Positions 8,335 to 17,077 of a stretch of 64,000 nt of DNA are shown one piece after another. The stretch lies in assembly GCA_038749595.1 (NCBI GenBank), contig JBCDHW010000003.1, forward strand, positions 124,001 to 188,000. The letters are read 5' to 3'. The DNA comes from Parvularcula sp038749595. Its GTDB lineage: Bacteria > Pseudomonadota > Alphaproteobacteria > Caulobacterales > Parvularculaceae. The translations under genes were made by a program, and so were the position numbers. The stretch's first letter is position 1; every line of letters begins with the position of its first letter. Below the pieces are notes generated by a model. It saw only the letters and a list, made by a program, of their open reading frames with translations. It ran no database searches and was not told the origin of the DNA.

Positions 8335-9369
8335 GTGACCCTGTTGACGAATATCGACGAGCGCTCCCGCCTGCTCTTCAAAGAGCTGGTGGAGACCTAC
8401 CTCGACACCGGCGAGCCGGTGGGCAGCCGCACCTTGTCCCGGCGGGACCGCGTCGATGTTTCCCCGGCCACGATCCGCAACGTGATGGCCGATCTCACCG
8501 AACTTGGCCTCCTCGAAGCACCCCATACCTCAGCGGGCCGCCAGCCCACGGAGCGTGGCCTCCGCCTGTTCGTCGACGGCATGCTCGAAGTGGGCGAGCC
8601 GACACCCGAAGAACGCCGCGCGCTTGAGGAACAGGCCGCTGGCCGCGATCCCCAGGCAATGCTCGACCAAGCGGCAGGGATGCTCTCGGGTCTCACACAA
8701 ATGGCCAGCCTGGTGATGGCCACCAAAGGCGATCGTCCGCTCAAGCATCTCGAATTCGTCCGGCTCGACGAAGTCCGCGCCTTGGCGGTCATCGTCGATG
8801 AGGCGGGCGACGTCGAAAACCGCCTGATCGACTTGCCCAAGGGGATGCCCGCCCACGCCCTGGTCGAGGCCGCCAACTACCTCAACGCCCAGCTTGCAGG
8901 CCGGACCCTGCGCGAAGCCCGCGAAGTGGTCCTGAAAGAAATCGAAGCGCGCACCACACAGCTCGATAATCTCACCGCCGAGCTCGCCCGGCGGGGTATT
9001 GCCGAGCTGAGCCAGCTTCCCACATCGGGCGGGCGCCAGCTCATCGTGCGTGGACAGAGCAATTTGCTCGCCGCTGCCCAAGACGACTTAGAGCGCGTGC
9101 AACAACTCTTCGACGAACTCGAGCGCAAAGAGGGGCTCCTCGATTTGCTCGAGGCCGCACGAGGCGGGGAGGGGGTCCGCATCTTCATCGGCGCTGAGAA
9201 CCGCCTCTTCAGCCTCTCGGGAAGCTCGGTGGTCGCTGCTCCGTATAGGGATCACGACCGCAATATCATCGGCGTGCTCGGGGTCGTTGGGCCGACGCGC
9301 CTCAATTATGGCCGCGTGATCCCCTTGGTTGATTACACGGCCGAGCTCGTGTCCCGCATGATCCGTTAG
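8335..9369 (+). CDS. hrcA: Heat-inducible transcription repressor HrcA
   Basis: HrcA represses chaperone genes by binding CIRCE operators and is itself kept active by GroEL. The 344-residue product has the winged-helix N-terminus ERSRLLFKELVETYL, followed by GEPVGSRTLSRR, SPATIRNVMADL and HTSAGRQPTERG, all family hallmarks. The C-terminal IDD/GAF-like half ends LVDYTAELVSRMIR. I chose the GTG at 8335 because it puts the conserved segment at its usual distance from the N-terminus; a TTG at 8344 is also possible. No CIRCE repeat is obvious upstream of this gene. The related chaperone genes grpE, dnaK and dnaJ lie downstream within 12 kb but on the other strand. Confidence 0.96.
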   Translation: MTLLTNIDERSRLLFKELVETYLDTGEPVGSRTLSRRDRVDVSPATIRNVMADLTELGLLEAPHTSAGRQPTERGLRLFVDGMLEVGEPTPEERRALEEQAAGRDPQAMLDQAAGMLSGLTQMASLVMATKGDRPLKHLEFVRLDEVRALAVIVDEAGDVENRLIDLPKGMPAHALVEAANYLNAQLAGRTLREAREVVLKEIEARTTQLDNLTAELARRGIAELSQLPTSGGRQLIVRGQSNLLAAAQDDLERVQQLFDELERKEGLLDLLEAARGGEGVRIFIGAENRLFSLSGSSVVAAPYRDHDRNIIGVLGVVGPTRLNYGRVIPLVDYTAELVSRMIR

Positions 9370-9419
9370 GCGCTCAGGCGCATTTCATCCGCATACACAT
9401 CATGAGACAAAGGTTTCCC

Positions 9420-10496
9420 ATGAACATTCTCGCTCCTATCGCCGCGGCCGTCACAGCCCTCATGTCTGTCGCTTTCGCCAGCGAACCCGCCGTCGACTTT
9501 TCGGGTGTGAAAGACCCCGTCGCCGGGGGACCGACCCAAGTCTTGGTGCTCGGCACAACGCACCTCAACCAAATCCCGACCGACATGTTCGAGCCGGACC
9601 ACCTGTCCAAGGTCCTGAAAAAGCTTGAGGCGTTCGCCCCCGATGTGGTTGCCGTCGAAGCGGTCGGAGGGCTCACCTGCGATGCCCTGTTCCGGCACGA
9701 AAGTCTGTATCCGGAGGTTGGTGAGACCTATTGCTACGATCCCCAACCGGCCCTCGACGGCCTGCAGATGACGGCGCCCGAGGCCATCGCGGCGTACTGG
9801 CGAGAGATCGGTTCGCTTGATGGCAAGATCAGCAACGAGCAGCGGCGGCGGCTTGCGGCGCTCGCTTACGGCGCGCGCGAGCAATGGACCGCGGCGCTGC
9901 ATTGGCGGGCACTGCCGAAGCGCCAACGCAAAGCCGATGCATTCGTCACCGACGCGCTGGTGGAGCAGCTTAACAGCCTCCTCGCCTCCCGCAACGAAAG
10001 CAACCTGATCGGCGTCGAACTCGCCAGCCGCCTTCGGCACAACCGCGTCGCGGCGATGGACGATCACTCCGCGGACTTCATCCTCAACCGCGCCGATGAT
10101 GTCCTTTGGGAGACGATGCAAAAGATCTGGGCCCAAGATGATCCGCAGACGGACGCTGTCCTCGAGCAAGCCCAGCAATATCTCGGCTCAGCGGATTCAG
10201 TCCTCGAAGGATACCGCTACATCAACACCGCGGCCTACCAAAAAGCACTGATCGCCAATGACTTCGCGCTGGCCGCTGCAACCACCGACAATGCCAACAT
10301 CTCCCGGCACTACCTCGCGTGGTGGCAAGCGCGGGGCCTCCGCATGGCGGCCAATGTCATCGAGGCCAGCGGTAATAAGCCGGGTGCGAAGGTTCTCGTC
10401 ATCGTCGGCGCATCACACAAAGCCTACTTCGACGCCTATCTTGATCAGATGCACGACATTGAGGTCGTCTCGGTCGCCGACGTCCTCGCCGACTAA
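9420..10496 (+). CDS. DUF5694-type (TraB/ChaN-like) exported protein
   Basis: The 358-residue protein has a signal peptide (MNILAPIAAAVTALMSVAFA, cut before SEP). The mature part carries VLVLGTTHLNQ, then VVAVEAVGG, and near the C-terminus VLVIVGASHKAYFDAYL. This arrangement of a GTTH segment, a glutamate-containing strand and a GASH segment is typical of DUF5694 proteins, which resemble the TraB/PrgY and ChaN superfamilies thought to be metal-dependent peptidases or haem-binding proteins. The histidines and glutamate are the likely active-site residues, which is inference. An upstream ATG at 9402 is in frame; I prefer 9420 for its AAAGG ribosome site and the cleaner signal peptide. It ends in a four-base stop overlap with the next convergent gene. 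Confidence 0.75.
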   Translation: MNILAPIAAAVTALMSVAFASEPAVDFSGVKDPVAGGPTQVLVLGTTHLNQIPTDMFEPDHLSKVLKKLEAFAPDVVAVEAVGGLTCDALFRHESLYPEVGETYCYDPQPALDGLQMTAPEAIAAYWREIGSLDGKISNEQRRRLAALAYGAREQWTAALHWRALPKRQRKADAFVTDALVEQLNSLLASRNESNLIGVELASRLRHNRVAAMDDHSADFILNRADDVLWETMQKIWAQDDPQTDAVLEQAQQYLGSADSVLEGYRYINTAAYQKALIANDFALAAATTDNANISRHYLAWWQARGLRMAANVIEASGNKPGAKVLVIVGASHKAYFDAYLDQMHDIEVVSVADVLAD

Positions 10497-11083
10497 TCGG
10501 TGTAAAGAACGAGCTTCTGTGACGTCGACTCCCGCCGGGCGAAGCGGTTCAAACCGTTGACCCCAAACAAGCTCGTTCTCAGCTTGTCATCAGGCAGGAC
10601 GGAGACCCGCAGGTCGCGCAGAACAATCCCGCCGATGCGCAGTTCGTCGAGCGTCGTAACGGCGCCCAGCACCGTCCCATTCGCGGTCGAAAACGGCACC
10701 GAATAATCCCGCTCGGTGAGATAGATCCCCGCCTTCCGCGCATCACTGGCGCGCAGCGAAATGATGCTCGCTCCGGTATCGACCAGCATCGGGGTCCTCT
10801 CGCCGCCCAGCATCGTTTCCAGCAAAAAGTGGCCATCCCGGCGGGCACTCACGGTAATCGTCCGCGGCGCGCCATCTTCCACCACCACCAGCATCGGCGC
10901 CGGTTCGCGCAATGGATTGAACCGTCCTTCATCGTCAAAGCTCCGTAGACCGAAGAACATGAGGACGATAGCGAGTGTTCCAAGCGCGAGAAATCCGCTG
11001 CTGTTTTGCAAGAGACGACCCTTCCGTGACCGACGCGAGTTTTTCAGATAAGGCCTCCTCACGCAATGCAAAGGGAATTGCAC
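10493..11083 (-). CDS. Membrane-anchored retropepsin-like aspartic protease (TIGR02281-type)
   Basis: The protein has an N-terminal transmembrane segment (FLALGTLAIVLMFFGL) and then a single-lobe retropepsin-like domain. The catalytic triad motif is LVDTGAS, and the second conserved block FGVNGLNRF precedes the C-terminus. It fits the TIGR02281 family of about 190-residue clan AA aspartic proteases common in alphaproteobacteria, probably active in the periplasm. The start is uncertain. The frame opens at GTG 11083, which abuts the GTG of the divergent DUF423 gene. A GTG at 11062, or even a CTG at 11047 that follows a perfect AGGAGG, could be used instead. The 3' end overlaps the DUF5694 gene by four bases (CTAA). 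Confidence 0.82.
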   Translation of the reverse strand: MQFPLHCVRRPYLKNSRRSRKGRLLQNSSGFLALGTLAIVLMFFGLRSFDDEGRFNPLREPAPMLVVVEDGAPRTITVSARRDGHFLLETMLGGERTPMLVDTGASIISLRASDARKAGIYLTERDYSVPFSTANGTVLGAVTTLDELRIGGIVLRDLRVSVLPDDKLRTSLFGVNGLNRFARRESTSQKLVLYTD

Positions 11084-11443
11084 GTGAACCTTGCCTCAGT
11101 TGGCGGCGCGCTTGGCGCTTTGGCGATCAGCATGGGGACGCTTGGCGTCCATGGTATCGGGGGACAGCTGCCGGAAAAAGCGCAAGGCTGGTGGGAGACA
11201 GCGACGCTCTACCTCCTCGCCCACGCGGTGGTCGTCACGGCCCTCGGCATCGCGGGGAAGGAATGGCACTTGCCCGGTTGGTTCTTCGCGCCGGGCTGCG
11301 CCATTTTCGCAGGCACGCTCTACGCCATGGCCCTCGGCGCGCCCACATGGCTCGGCGCCGTCACGCCCGTCGGCGGCACGCTGATGCTCCTCGGCTGGGG
11401 CGCCGTCTTCATCCTCGGTTTCATCAAAACGAAGGCCGACTAA
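11084..11443 (+). CDS. DUF423 family small membrane protein
   Basis: A polytopic inner-membrane protein of about 119 residues with four hydrophobic segments. The family marks are ALAISMGTLGVHGIGG near the N-terminus, TATLYLLAHAVVV, an ALYAMALGAP-like helix and TPVGGTLMLLGW before the last helix. DUF423 (YgdD-like) proteins have no established function. I place the start at GTG 11084 because AAAGGGAA lies seven bases upstream; an ATG at 11066 would add six residues. The stop codon overlaps the dapB stop by four bases (CTAA). Confidence 0.88.
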   Translation: MNLASVGGALGALAISMGTLGVHGIGGQLPEKAQGWWETATLYLLAHAVVVTALGIAGKEWHLPGWFFAPGCAIFAGTLYAMALGAPTWLGAVTPVGGTLMLLGWGAVFILGFIKTKAD

Positions 11444-12135
11444 CCCAAAACGTCGTCCATCCCATAAAGGCCAGGCTGCTGCCCGATGACCCAGCGTGCG
11501 GCCGTCAACGCCCCGCGGGCGAACGCATCGCGGCTAAGGGCCTGGTGGCTGAGGGTCACGGTCTCGCCTTCGCTCATAAAACTCACGTCGTGCTCGCCAT
11601 AAACGCCGCCGCCGCGCCGCACCGCAAAGCCGATTTCGTCCGGATGCCGCGTATCTTCACGCCCATGCCGACCAAACTTCGCGCGTTGCGACAGCGAGGC
11701 ACCGCGCGCGCGGGCCGCCGCTTCACCAAGCAGCAAAGCCGTACCCGATGGACTGTCTTTCTTGTGCCGGTGGTGGGTCTCAAGGATCTCAATATCGAAG
11801 CTTTCCAGCGCCTCTGATGCCTGCGCCACCAACTGGCGCAGCAGCGTAATACCAAGCGACATATTCCCCGACTGAACGATCGCGATCTGCGCCGAGGCAT
11901 CGCGAAGGACCGCCTGCTGATCATCGTCAAGGCCCGTCGTCCCGGTGACCAGGGGCAGGCCTTTCTTTTGACAATAAAGCGCCGCCTCCACCGTTCCGGC
12001 GGGGGAGGAGAAGTCGATCAAAACCTCCGTGTCCGCCGCAGTTCCCGTGGCCGGTCCGGCGAAGTCATCGCATTCCGCGAGCTCCTTAATCGCCTGACCC
12101 ATCCGCCCAGCGCCGCCTAAGAGTGCAATTCTCAT
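11440..12135 (-). CDS. dapB: 4-hydroxy-tetrahydrodipicolinate reductase
   Basis: DapB makes tetrahydrodipicolinate in the lysine/diaminopimelate pathway using NAD(P)H. The 231-residue protein begins MRIALLGGAGRMGQAI, the Rossmann nucleotide-binding loop. It has LVTGTTGLDDDQ, the QSGNMSLGITLL segment, and the catalytic block LETHHRHKKDSPSGTA with the paired His and the Lys. The start at 12135 overlaps the stop of the upstream gene (ATGA), which fixes it over the longer frame. In alphaproteobacteria dapB often follows dnaJ, and here one extra gene stands between them. dapF for the same pathway lies at 50.8 kb. Confidence 0.96.
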   Translation of the reverse strand: MRIALLGGAGRMGQAIKELAECDDFAGPATGTAADTEVLIDFSSPAGTVEAALYCQKKGLPLVTGTTGLDDDQQAVLRDASAQIAIVQSGNMSLGITLLRQLVAQASEALESFDIEILETHHRHKKDSPSGTALLLGEAAARARGASLSQRAKFGRHGREDTRHPDEIGFAVRRGGGVYGEHDVSFMSEGETVTLSHQALSRDAFARGALTAARWVIGQQPGLYGMDDVLG

Positions 12136-12890
12136 TCGTTTTCCAAAGCCTTGGCGATGATATCGCACTTCACCGCGTCGATCATTTTCTCTTGCATCGC
12201 GAGGATGTTCCCGCGCTTTGTGGGATCGTTATAGCTTGCATTGGGTATGATCCGTGCACGGCCTGCCACATTGACAGAGACGAGATTGAACTGCGGAGTG
12301 ATCATCGCGGTATAGCCGCAAAGCTCTTTGAAAATGACTTTGTCGCGATCCTCGGGACGTATTTGATCCGGACGATAACCCTCCGGGTTCACCTCACCGA
12401 CCTCGAACGTTGAAATTTCCCAGGTGAACCATTGATCCGTCCGGTCACCGCAGACGCGGGTGTACTGTTGGCCGCGGTCTTCAAAGCCGTTGGCTTTGTA
12501 CCACGGCGTTAAGTTCCTGTACCGATCTTTGACGTCCTTGTTGCAGGTCTCGCCTTCCCAGGTGTCGGGCATCGCCTTTTGAAATGCGCGCCCAATGGCA
12601 TCGATGGGCGACTGATCAGGCGGGCCTTTCGCTTCCTCTTCAGCGATCACGGCGTCAGCCTCGTCGAGCGCAGCTTCGGTCTCCTCAAGGGTGCCGCTGG
12701 TGAGCTCGTCGAGCCGACGCTCCAGCGCTTCCATTTCCTCTTGCTGCTCGGGTGTGGCCTGCCCGCCCGCCAGGGCGATCTCAAGCGTCAGCTCTGCAAT
12801 GCGCTTCGCCACTTCCTCGACGGTCATCTCGCTGATGGGCTTCAGAGCCATCAGCGCTGCCAACGCAGCGGCAGCTAACACCTTGAACAT
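12132..12890 (-). CDS. Exported coiled-coil protein, function unknown
   Basis: The 252-residue protein has a short N-terminal hydrophobic stretch (MFKVLAAAALAALMAL) that may be a signal peptide. Next comes an acidic, Glu-rich helical region at about 20-90 with heptad-like spacing. The C-terminal 150 residues hold several cysteines (TCNKDV, RVCGDR, KELCGYT, AVKCDI) and strands such as GRARIIPNASY. The even cysteine number would suit disulfide bonds in the periplasm. I do not recognise a family. Its stop overlaps the dapB start, so the two are translated together, and dnaJ lies 86 bases upstream on the same strand. Confidence 0.75.
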   Translation of the reverse strand: MFKVLAAAALAALMALKPISEMTVEEVAKRIAELTLEIALAGGQATPEQQEEMEALERRLDELTSGTLEETEAALDEADAVIAEEEAKGPPDQSPIDAIGRAFQKAMPDTWEGETCNKDVKDRYRNLTPWYKANGFEDRGQQYTRVCGDRTDQWFTWEISTFEVGEVNPEGYRPDQIRPEDRDKVIFKELCGYTAMITPQFNLVSVNVAGRARIIPNASYNDPTKRGNILAMQEKMIDAVKCDIIAKALENE

Positions 12891-12976
12891 AAAGACTCTC
12901 CCCCGGCACTCTCTGTCGTTCTGAGAGTCTTAGCTGAAGACAGGCCGAGGCCCAAATCGCCTCAAGGTTGCGCCCG

Positions 12977-14143
12977 TCAGCCGGTGCCGCGGATCCCGTC
13001 CCAAAAGGTCTTCGCTTTACCGAGGAAATCGTTCGACTTCGGACAATCCTCGCCGCCGCCTTCCGCGTTGAACTCTTCGAGCAGTTCCCGCTGCCGCGCC
13101 GTCAGGTTGGTCGGCACCTCAACGCGCAGTTCAACGAACATGTCGCCGCGGGTCTTGCGGCGCAGTTGCGTCATGCCCGAGCTCCGTAGGCGGAACTTCG
13201 TTCCGGTTTGGCTGCCTTCAGGGATTTTGATCTTGATCCGTCCCCCCTCAATCGTCGGCACCTCGACCTCGCCGCCCAACGCAGCGGTCACCATCGGTAC
13301 GTGCACGTCGCAATAAAGGTCTGCGCCGTCGCGTTCAAACAGGTCGTGCTCCTGAACGCTGACAAACAGGTAGAGGTCGCCAAACGGCCCGCCGCGCAGG
13401 CCCGCTTCGCCTTCACCCGTGAGGCGGATTCGCGTACCGTCCTCAACTCCGGCGGGCACGTCCACCTGCAGCGTCCGGGTCTTCCGTACACGGCCTTGCC
13501 CAGCGCACGTGTCGCACGGGTCGGCGATGACCTGGCCTTGCCCTTGGCAGGTGGGGCAGGTCCGCTCGACGGTGAAGAACCCTTGCTGCGCGCGCACCCG
13601 CCCTGCGCCGCCACATGTTCCGCACGCGGTGGGAGCGGTGCCTGGTTTCGCGCCCGAGCCTTCGCAGGTTCTGCAGGCTTCTGAGGAGGGGATCGTCACC
13701 TCTTTGGCAACACCGCCATAGGCTTCGGACAGGCTGATGGTCAGATCGTATTTAAGGTCGGCGCCCCGCTGGGCAGAGTTCCGGCCGCCGCGGCGTCCGC
13801 CCGCTGCGCCGCCGCCCATAAAGTCGCCGAAAATGTCTTCGAAGATGTCCGAGAACGCGCCCGCGCCGCCAAAGCCGCCGCCCATGCCGCCAGGGCCACC
13901 GGCCCCGCCCATGCCGCCGTTCTGGAACGCGGCGTGGCCAAAGCGGTCGTAGGCCGCCTTCTTCTGCTCGTCGGAGAGCACCTCATAGGCCTCACCGATC
14001 TCTTTGAACTTCTTCTCAGCGGCTTCATCCCCCGGGTTGCGGTCCGGGTGATACTTCATCGCAAGCTTGCGGAAAGCCGACTTAATCGCCGCCGCATCCG
14101 CGCTGCGTTCAACGCCGAGGAGGTCGTAATAGTCTTGCGCCAT
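12977..14143 (-). CDS. dnaJ: Chaperone protein DnaJ
   Basis: DnaJ is the Hsp40 co-chaperone that delivers clients to DnaK and stimulates its ATPase. The 388-residue protein is a full type I DnaJ. The J domain starts MAQDYYDLLGVERSA and holds the HPD tripeptide in KYHPDRNPGDE. A Gly-rich linker follows. Four zinc-binding repeats come next: CRTCEGSG, CGTCGGAG, CPTCQGQG and CDTCAGQG. The C-terminal substrate-binding domain is complete. It is downstream of dnaK on the same strand but separated from it by an FkbM methyltransferase gene. Confidence 0.98.
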   Translation of the reverse strand: MAQDYYDLLGVERSADAAAIKSAFRKLAMKYHPDRNPGDEAAEKKFKEIGEAYEVLSDEQKKAAYDRFGHAAFQNGGMGGAGGPGGMGGGFGGAGAFSDIFEDIFGDFMGGGAAGGRRGGRNSAQRGADLKYDLTISLSEAYGGVAKEVTIPSSEACRTCEGSGAKPGTAPTACGTCGGAGRVRAQQGFFTVERTCPTCQGQGQVIADPCDTCAGQGRVRKTRTLQVDVPAGVEDGTRIRLTGEGEAGLRGGPFGDLYLFVSVQEHDLFERDGADLYCDVHVPMVTAALGGEVEVPTIEGGRIKIKIPEGSQTGTKFRLRSSGMTQLRRKTRGDMFVELRVEVPTNLTARQRELLEEFNAEGGGEDCPKSNDFLGKAKTFWDGIRGTG

Positions 14144-14243
14144 ACGTCGTTATACCTTGTGTCGGTCCCCACGCGGCGCAAGCTCGGGACGAGGCGTCCA
14201 GCACAAGGCCTTGGGCGCTGTGGCTCGGACGCACCGCATGGCC

Positions 14244-15032
14244 TTAGTGGACCTCATCCGCGTTGGCTTCGCCAGGGATCGCGAAGTAGTTGAAGCACGC
14301 AAACGGGTACGTGCGGTAGAGATCAAACGTCGCCTCGGAGATGGCCGGGCGGTTATGGATCAGATGGAACGGCGGGTAGATCGCATAGCCAAGCTCTGAG
14401 GACAGCCAGCGCACCAGTGCTTTGCTCTCGTCGTCGAGGTTGGCTTTGTTCCGCCCACCGGCTTCGAACAGGATCACAGGGCGATCGCGTTCGAGCATGG
14501 AGCGCGCACCATTGAGCGCTTTAAACTCGTGGCCCTCAACGTCGATTTTGATGAAGGCTATGGGCGCGGGGTCTAAGACGTCGTCCAGACGCACGACGTC
14601 GACCTCGACCTGATGGCCTTTCGCGCCCGCCGAACCGTCGCCCAATTTGCTGAAGCCCGCGCGCTCTTCATCGACGAAGAAACTCGCTTTGCCCGGCGTG
14701 TCAGAGACCGCCGCCTGGAGCACCTTATCCGCGCCAAAGCGCTGTTTCAGCCAGCCGGCTTTCGTCGGATCAGCCTCAACGATGGTCAACTTCCCATCGG
14801 GCGCCAGTTGCGACAGCTGGTAGGCAAACGAGCCGATGTGCCCGCCAATATCGAGACAGTTGGAGTCCCGCTTCACGAACCGCGGCAGCAATTGGTGGAT
14901 ATAGTCATCCTCGCGCCGCAACAGACCCAGCTCGGGGTTCTTCAACGTGCCAAGTTTCGCCACCAGGCCCAGCGCCTTTTGGGCGGGGCCTGCAAAGCTG
15001 CTCGTGGCAACCAGGTGTTTGAAGTGCAGCAT
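14244..15032 (-). CDS. FkbM family SAM-dependent methyltransferase
   Basis: The 262-residue product has the FkbM pattern: CLDIGGHIGSFAYQLS as the SAM-binding glycine loop, TIVEADPTKAGWLK as the acidic loop, then FIKIDVEGHEFKALNGA and ERDRPVILFEAGG. Members methylate hydroxyl groups of sugars, polyketides or other small molecules; the substrate here is unknown. The start at 15032 follows a GGAGAG ribosome site, and the longer frame to 15068 lacks one. It is unusual that the gene lies between dnaK and dnaJ on their strand, so it may be co-expressed under heat stress. Confidence 0.9.
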   Translation of the reverse strand: MLHFKHLVATSSFAGPAQKALGLVAKLGTLKNPELGLLRREDDYIHQLLPRFVKRDSNCLDIGGHIGSFAYQLSQLAPDGKLTIVEADPTKAGWLKQRFGADKVLQAAVSDTPGKASFFVDEERAGFSKLGDGSAGAKGHQVEVDVVRLDDVLDPAPIAFIKIDVEGHEFKALNGARSMLERDRPVILFEAGGRNKANLDDESKALVRWLSSELGYAIYPPFHLIHNRPAISEATFDLYRTYPFACFNYFAIPGEANADEVH

Positions 15033-15154
15033 GGCGTCTCTCCAGCGCGGTTTGGAACGGTGATGCATCGACAGACACGCAAAAAGCGTGCTGGGGGATC
15101 ACCGCTCCCGCTGCAAGCCTAAGCGGCATGTAGCGAGAACCGCGGGTCGTCCGC

Positions 15155-17077
15155 TTACTTCTTCTCGTCTTCGCCCACTTCTTCGAAGTCAGCGTCGACG
15201 ATTTCGGCGTCTTGGGCTGCGTCGGCGGCGGCGTCCGCAGCGGCGGCTTCGGCCTCTGCATCGGCGTTGCCTTCAGCGTAGATCGCTTCGCCGAGTTTCA
15301 TCGAAGCGCTGGCGAGGGCCTGGACCTTCTCGTTGACCTCGTCGGCGGTGGCGTCCTCTTTCTCAAGCACAGCGCGCACGTCGGCGATGGCCGCTTCGAT
15401 GGCGCTCTTGTCCGCATCACCGATCTTGTCGCCATGCTCTTTGAGCGAGCTCTCGGTGGAGTGCGCCAGGCTTTCGCCTTGGTTGCGCGCTTCGACCAGT
15501 TCCCGGCGCGCCTTGTCGGCTTCGGCGTTGGCTTCGGCGTCTTTGACCATCTGCTCGATGTCGGTGTCGCTGAGGCCGCCCGAGGCTTGGATGCGGATCG
15601 ATTGCTCTTTACCCGTCGCTTTGTCCTTGGCTGAGACGTTGACGAGGCCGTTGGCGTCGATGTCGAAGGTCACCTCAACCTGCGGAACACCGCGCGGTGC
15701 GGGCGGGATGCCGACCAGGTCGAACTGGCCGAGCAGTTTGTTATCCGCCGCCATCTCGCGCTCACCCTGGGCAACGCGGATCGTCACCGCCGACTGGTTG
15801 TCTTCAGCGGTCGAGAAGACCTGCGACTTCTTCGTCGGGATCGTCGTGTTGCGGTCGATCAGGCGGGTGAAGACACCGCCGAGGGTCTCAATACCCAGGC
15901 TGAGCGGCGTCACGTCGAGGAGCAAGACGTCTTTGACGTCGCCTTGCAGAACACCAGCCTGGATGGCAGCGCCGCGGGCGACGACTTCGTCCGGGTTCAC
16001 CCCTTGGTGCGGTTCCTTGCCAAAGAAACTCTTCACCGTCTCTTGGATCTTCGGCATCCGGGTCATGCCGCCGACGAGGACGACTTCACCGATGTCCGAC
16101 TGCGACAGGCCAGCGTCTTTCAGCGCAGCTTTCATCGGCTCGATCGTGCGCTTGACAAGGTCCTCAACGAGGCTCTCAAACTTCGCCCGGGTCAGCTTGA
16201 CGTTGAGGTGCTTCGGACCCGTCGCGTCAGCGGTAATGTAAGGCAGGTTCACTTCATACTGCGAAGCGGACGACAGCTCTTTCTTCGCCTTCTCGGCTTC
16301 CTCTTTCAGACGCTGCAAGGCCAGCTTGTCCTTGCGCAGGTCCATCGAGTTGTCTTTTTTGAACTCGTCGGCGAGGTAATCGACGATCCGCAGGTCAAAG
16401 TCTTCACCGCCGAGGAACGTGTCGCCGTTGGTCGACTTCACCTCAAAGACGCCGTCGCCAATCTCCAGGATCGAGACGTCGAACGTACCGCCGCCAAGGT
16501 CGTAGACAGCGATCGTCTTCGCGTCCGACTTGTCGAGGCCATAGGCGAGCGCAGCCGCCGTCGGCTCGTTGATGATACGGAGGACTTCAAGGCCCGCGAT
16601 CTTACCGGCGTCTTTGGTCGCCTGGCGCTGGGCGTCGTTAAAGTATGCCGGGACGGTGATGACCGCCTGGGTCACCTCTTCGCCGAGATAGCGCTCGGCG
16701 GTCTCTTTCATCTTTTGCAGGACGAAGGCGGAGACTTGGCTCGGCGCGTATTTCTCGCCCTTGGCTTCGACCCAAGCGTCGCCATTGTCGCCTTTGACGA
16801 TAGAGTAGGGGACCATGCCCTGGTCTTTTTTGACCGTCGGATCGTCAAAGGTCCGGCCGATCAAGCGCTTGATCGCGAAGAAGGTGTTCTCTGGGTTGGT
16901 GACAGCTTGGCGGACAGCCGGTTGGCCAATCAGACGCTCGCCGTCGTCGTTGAAGGCGACAACCGATGGGGTCGTGCGGAGGCCTTCTGCGTTTTCAATA
17001 ACTTTGCTCTCGCCGCCTTCCATCACAGCGACACAAGAGTTGGTTGTACCGAGGTCGATACCAATGACTTTTGCCAT
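15155..17077 (-). CDS. dnaK: Chaperone protein DnaK (Hsp70)
   Basis: DnaK is the ATP-driven Hsp70 chaperone. The 640-residue length is normal. It starts MAKVIGIDLGTTNSCVAVME. The nucleotide-binding domain shows VPAYFNDAQRQATKDAG, INEPTAAALAYGLD, AVYDLGGGTFDVSI and VVLVGGMTRMPKIQ. The linker DVLLLDVTPLSLGIE leads into the substrate-binding domain and a helical lid, and the tail is Ala/Glu/Asp-rich, ending EVGEDEKK. A candidate sigma-32 promoter lies about 65-90 bases upstream. GrpE is encoded 2.4 kb upstream on the same strand; dnaJ follows after an FkbM gene. Confidence 0.99.
   Translation of the reverse strand: MAKVIGIDLGTTNSCVAVMEGGESKVIENAEGLRTTPSVVAFNDDGERLIGQPAVRQAVTNPENTFFAIKRLIGRTFDDPTVKKDQGMVPYSIVKGDNGDAWVEAKGEKYAPSQVSAFVLQKMKETAERYLGEEVTQAVITVPAYFNDAQRQATKDAGKIAGLEVLRIINEPTAAALAYGLDKSDAKTIAVYDLGGGTFDVSILEIGDGVFEVKSTNGDTFLGGEDFDLRIVDYLADEFKKDNSMDLRKDKLALQRLKEEAEKAKKELSSASQYEVNLPYITADATGPKHLNVKLTRAKFESLVEDLVKRTIEPMKAALKDAGLSQSDIGEVVLVGGMTRMPKIQETVKSFFGKEPHQGVNPDEVVARGAAIQAGVLQGDVKDVLLLDVTPLSLGIETLGGVFTRLIDRNTTIPTKKSQVFSTAEDNQSAVTIRVAQGEREMAADNKLLGQFDLVGIPPAPRGVPQVEVTFDIDANGLVNVSAKDKATGKEQSIRIQASGGLSDTDIEQMVKDAEANAEADKARRELVEARNQGESLAHSTESSLKEHGDKIGDADKSAIEAAIADVRAVLEKEDATADEVNEKVQALASASMKLGEAIYAEGNADAEAEAAAADAAADAAQDAEIVDADFEEVGEDEKK

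Noticed and set aside
11066..11083. ATG start for the DUF423 gene at 11066
   Set aside because: No ribosome site in front of it, whereas AAAGGGAA lies seven bases before the GTG at 11084; the extra six residues (MQRELH) are not part of the family pattern.
15070..15095. CACGC-AAAAA-GCGTG hairpin downstream of dnaK
   Set aside because: Five-pair stem without a U-run; possible RNA processing signal but not supportable.
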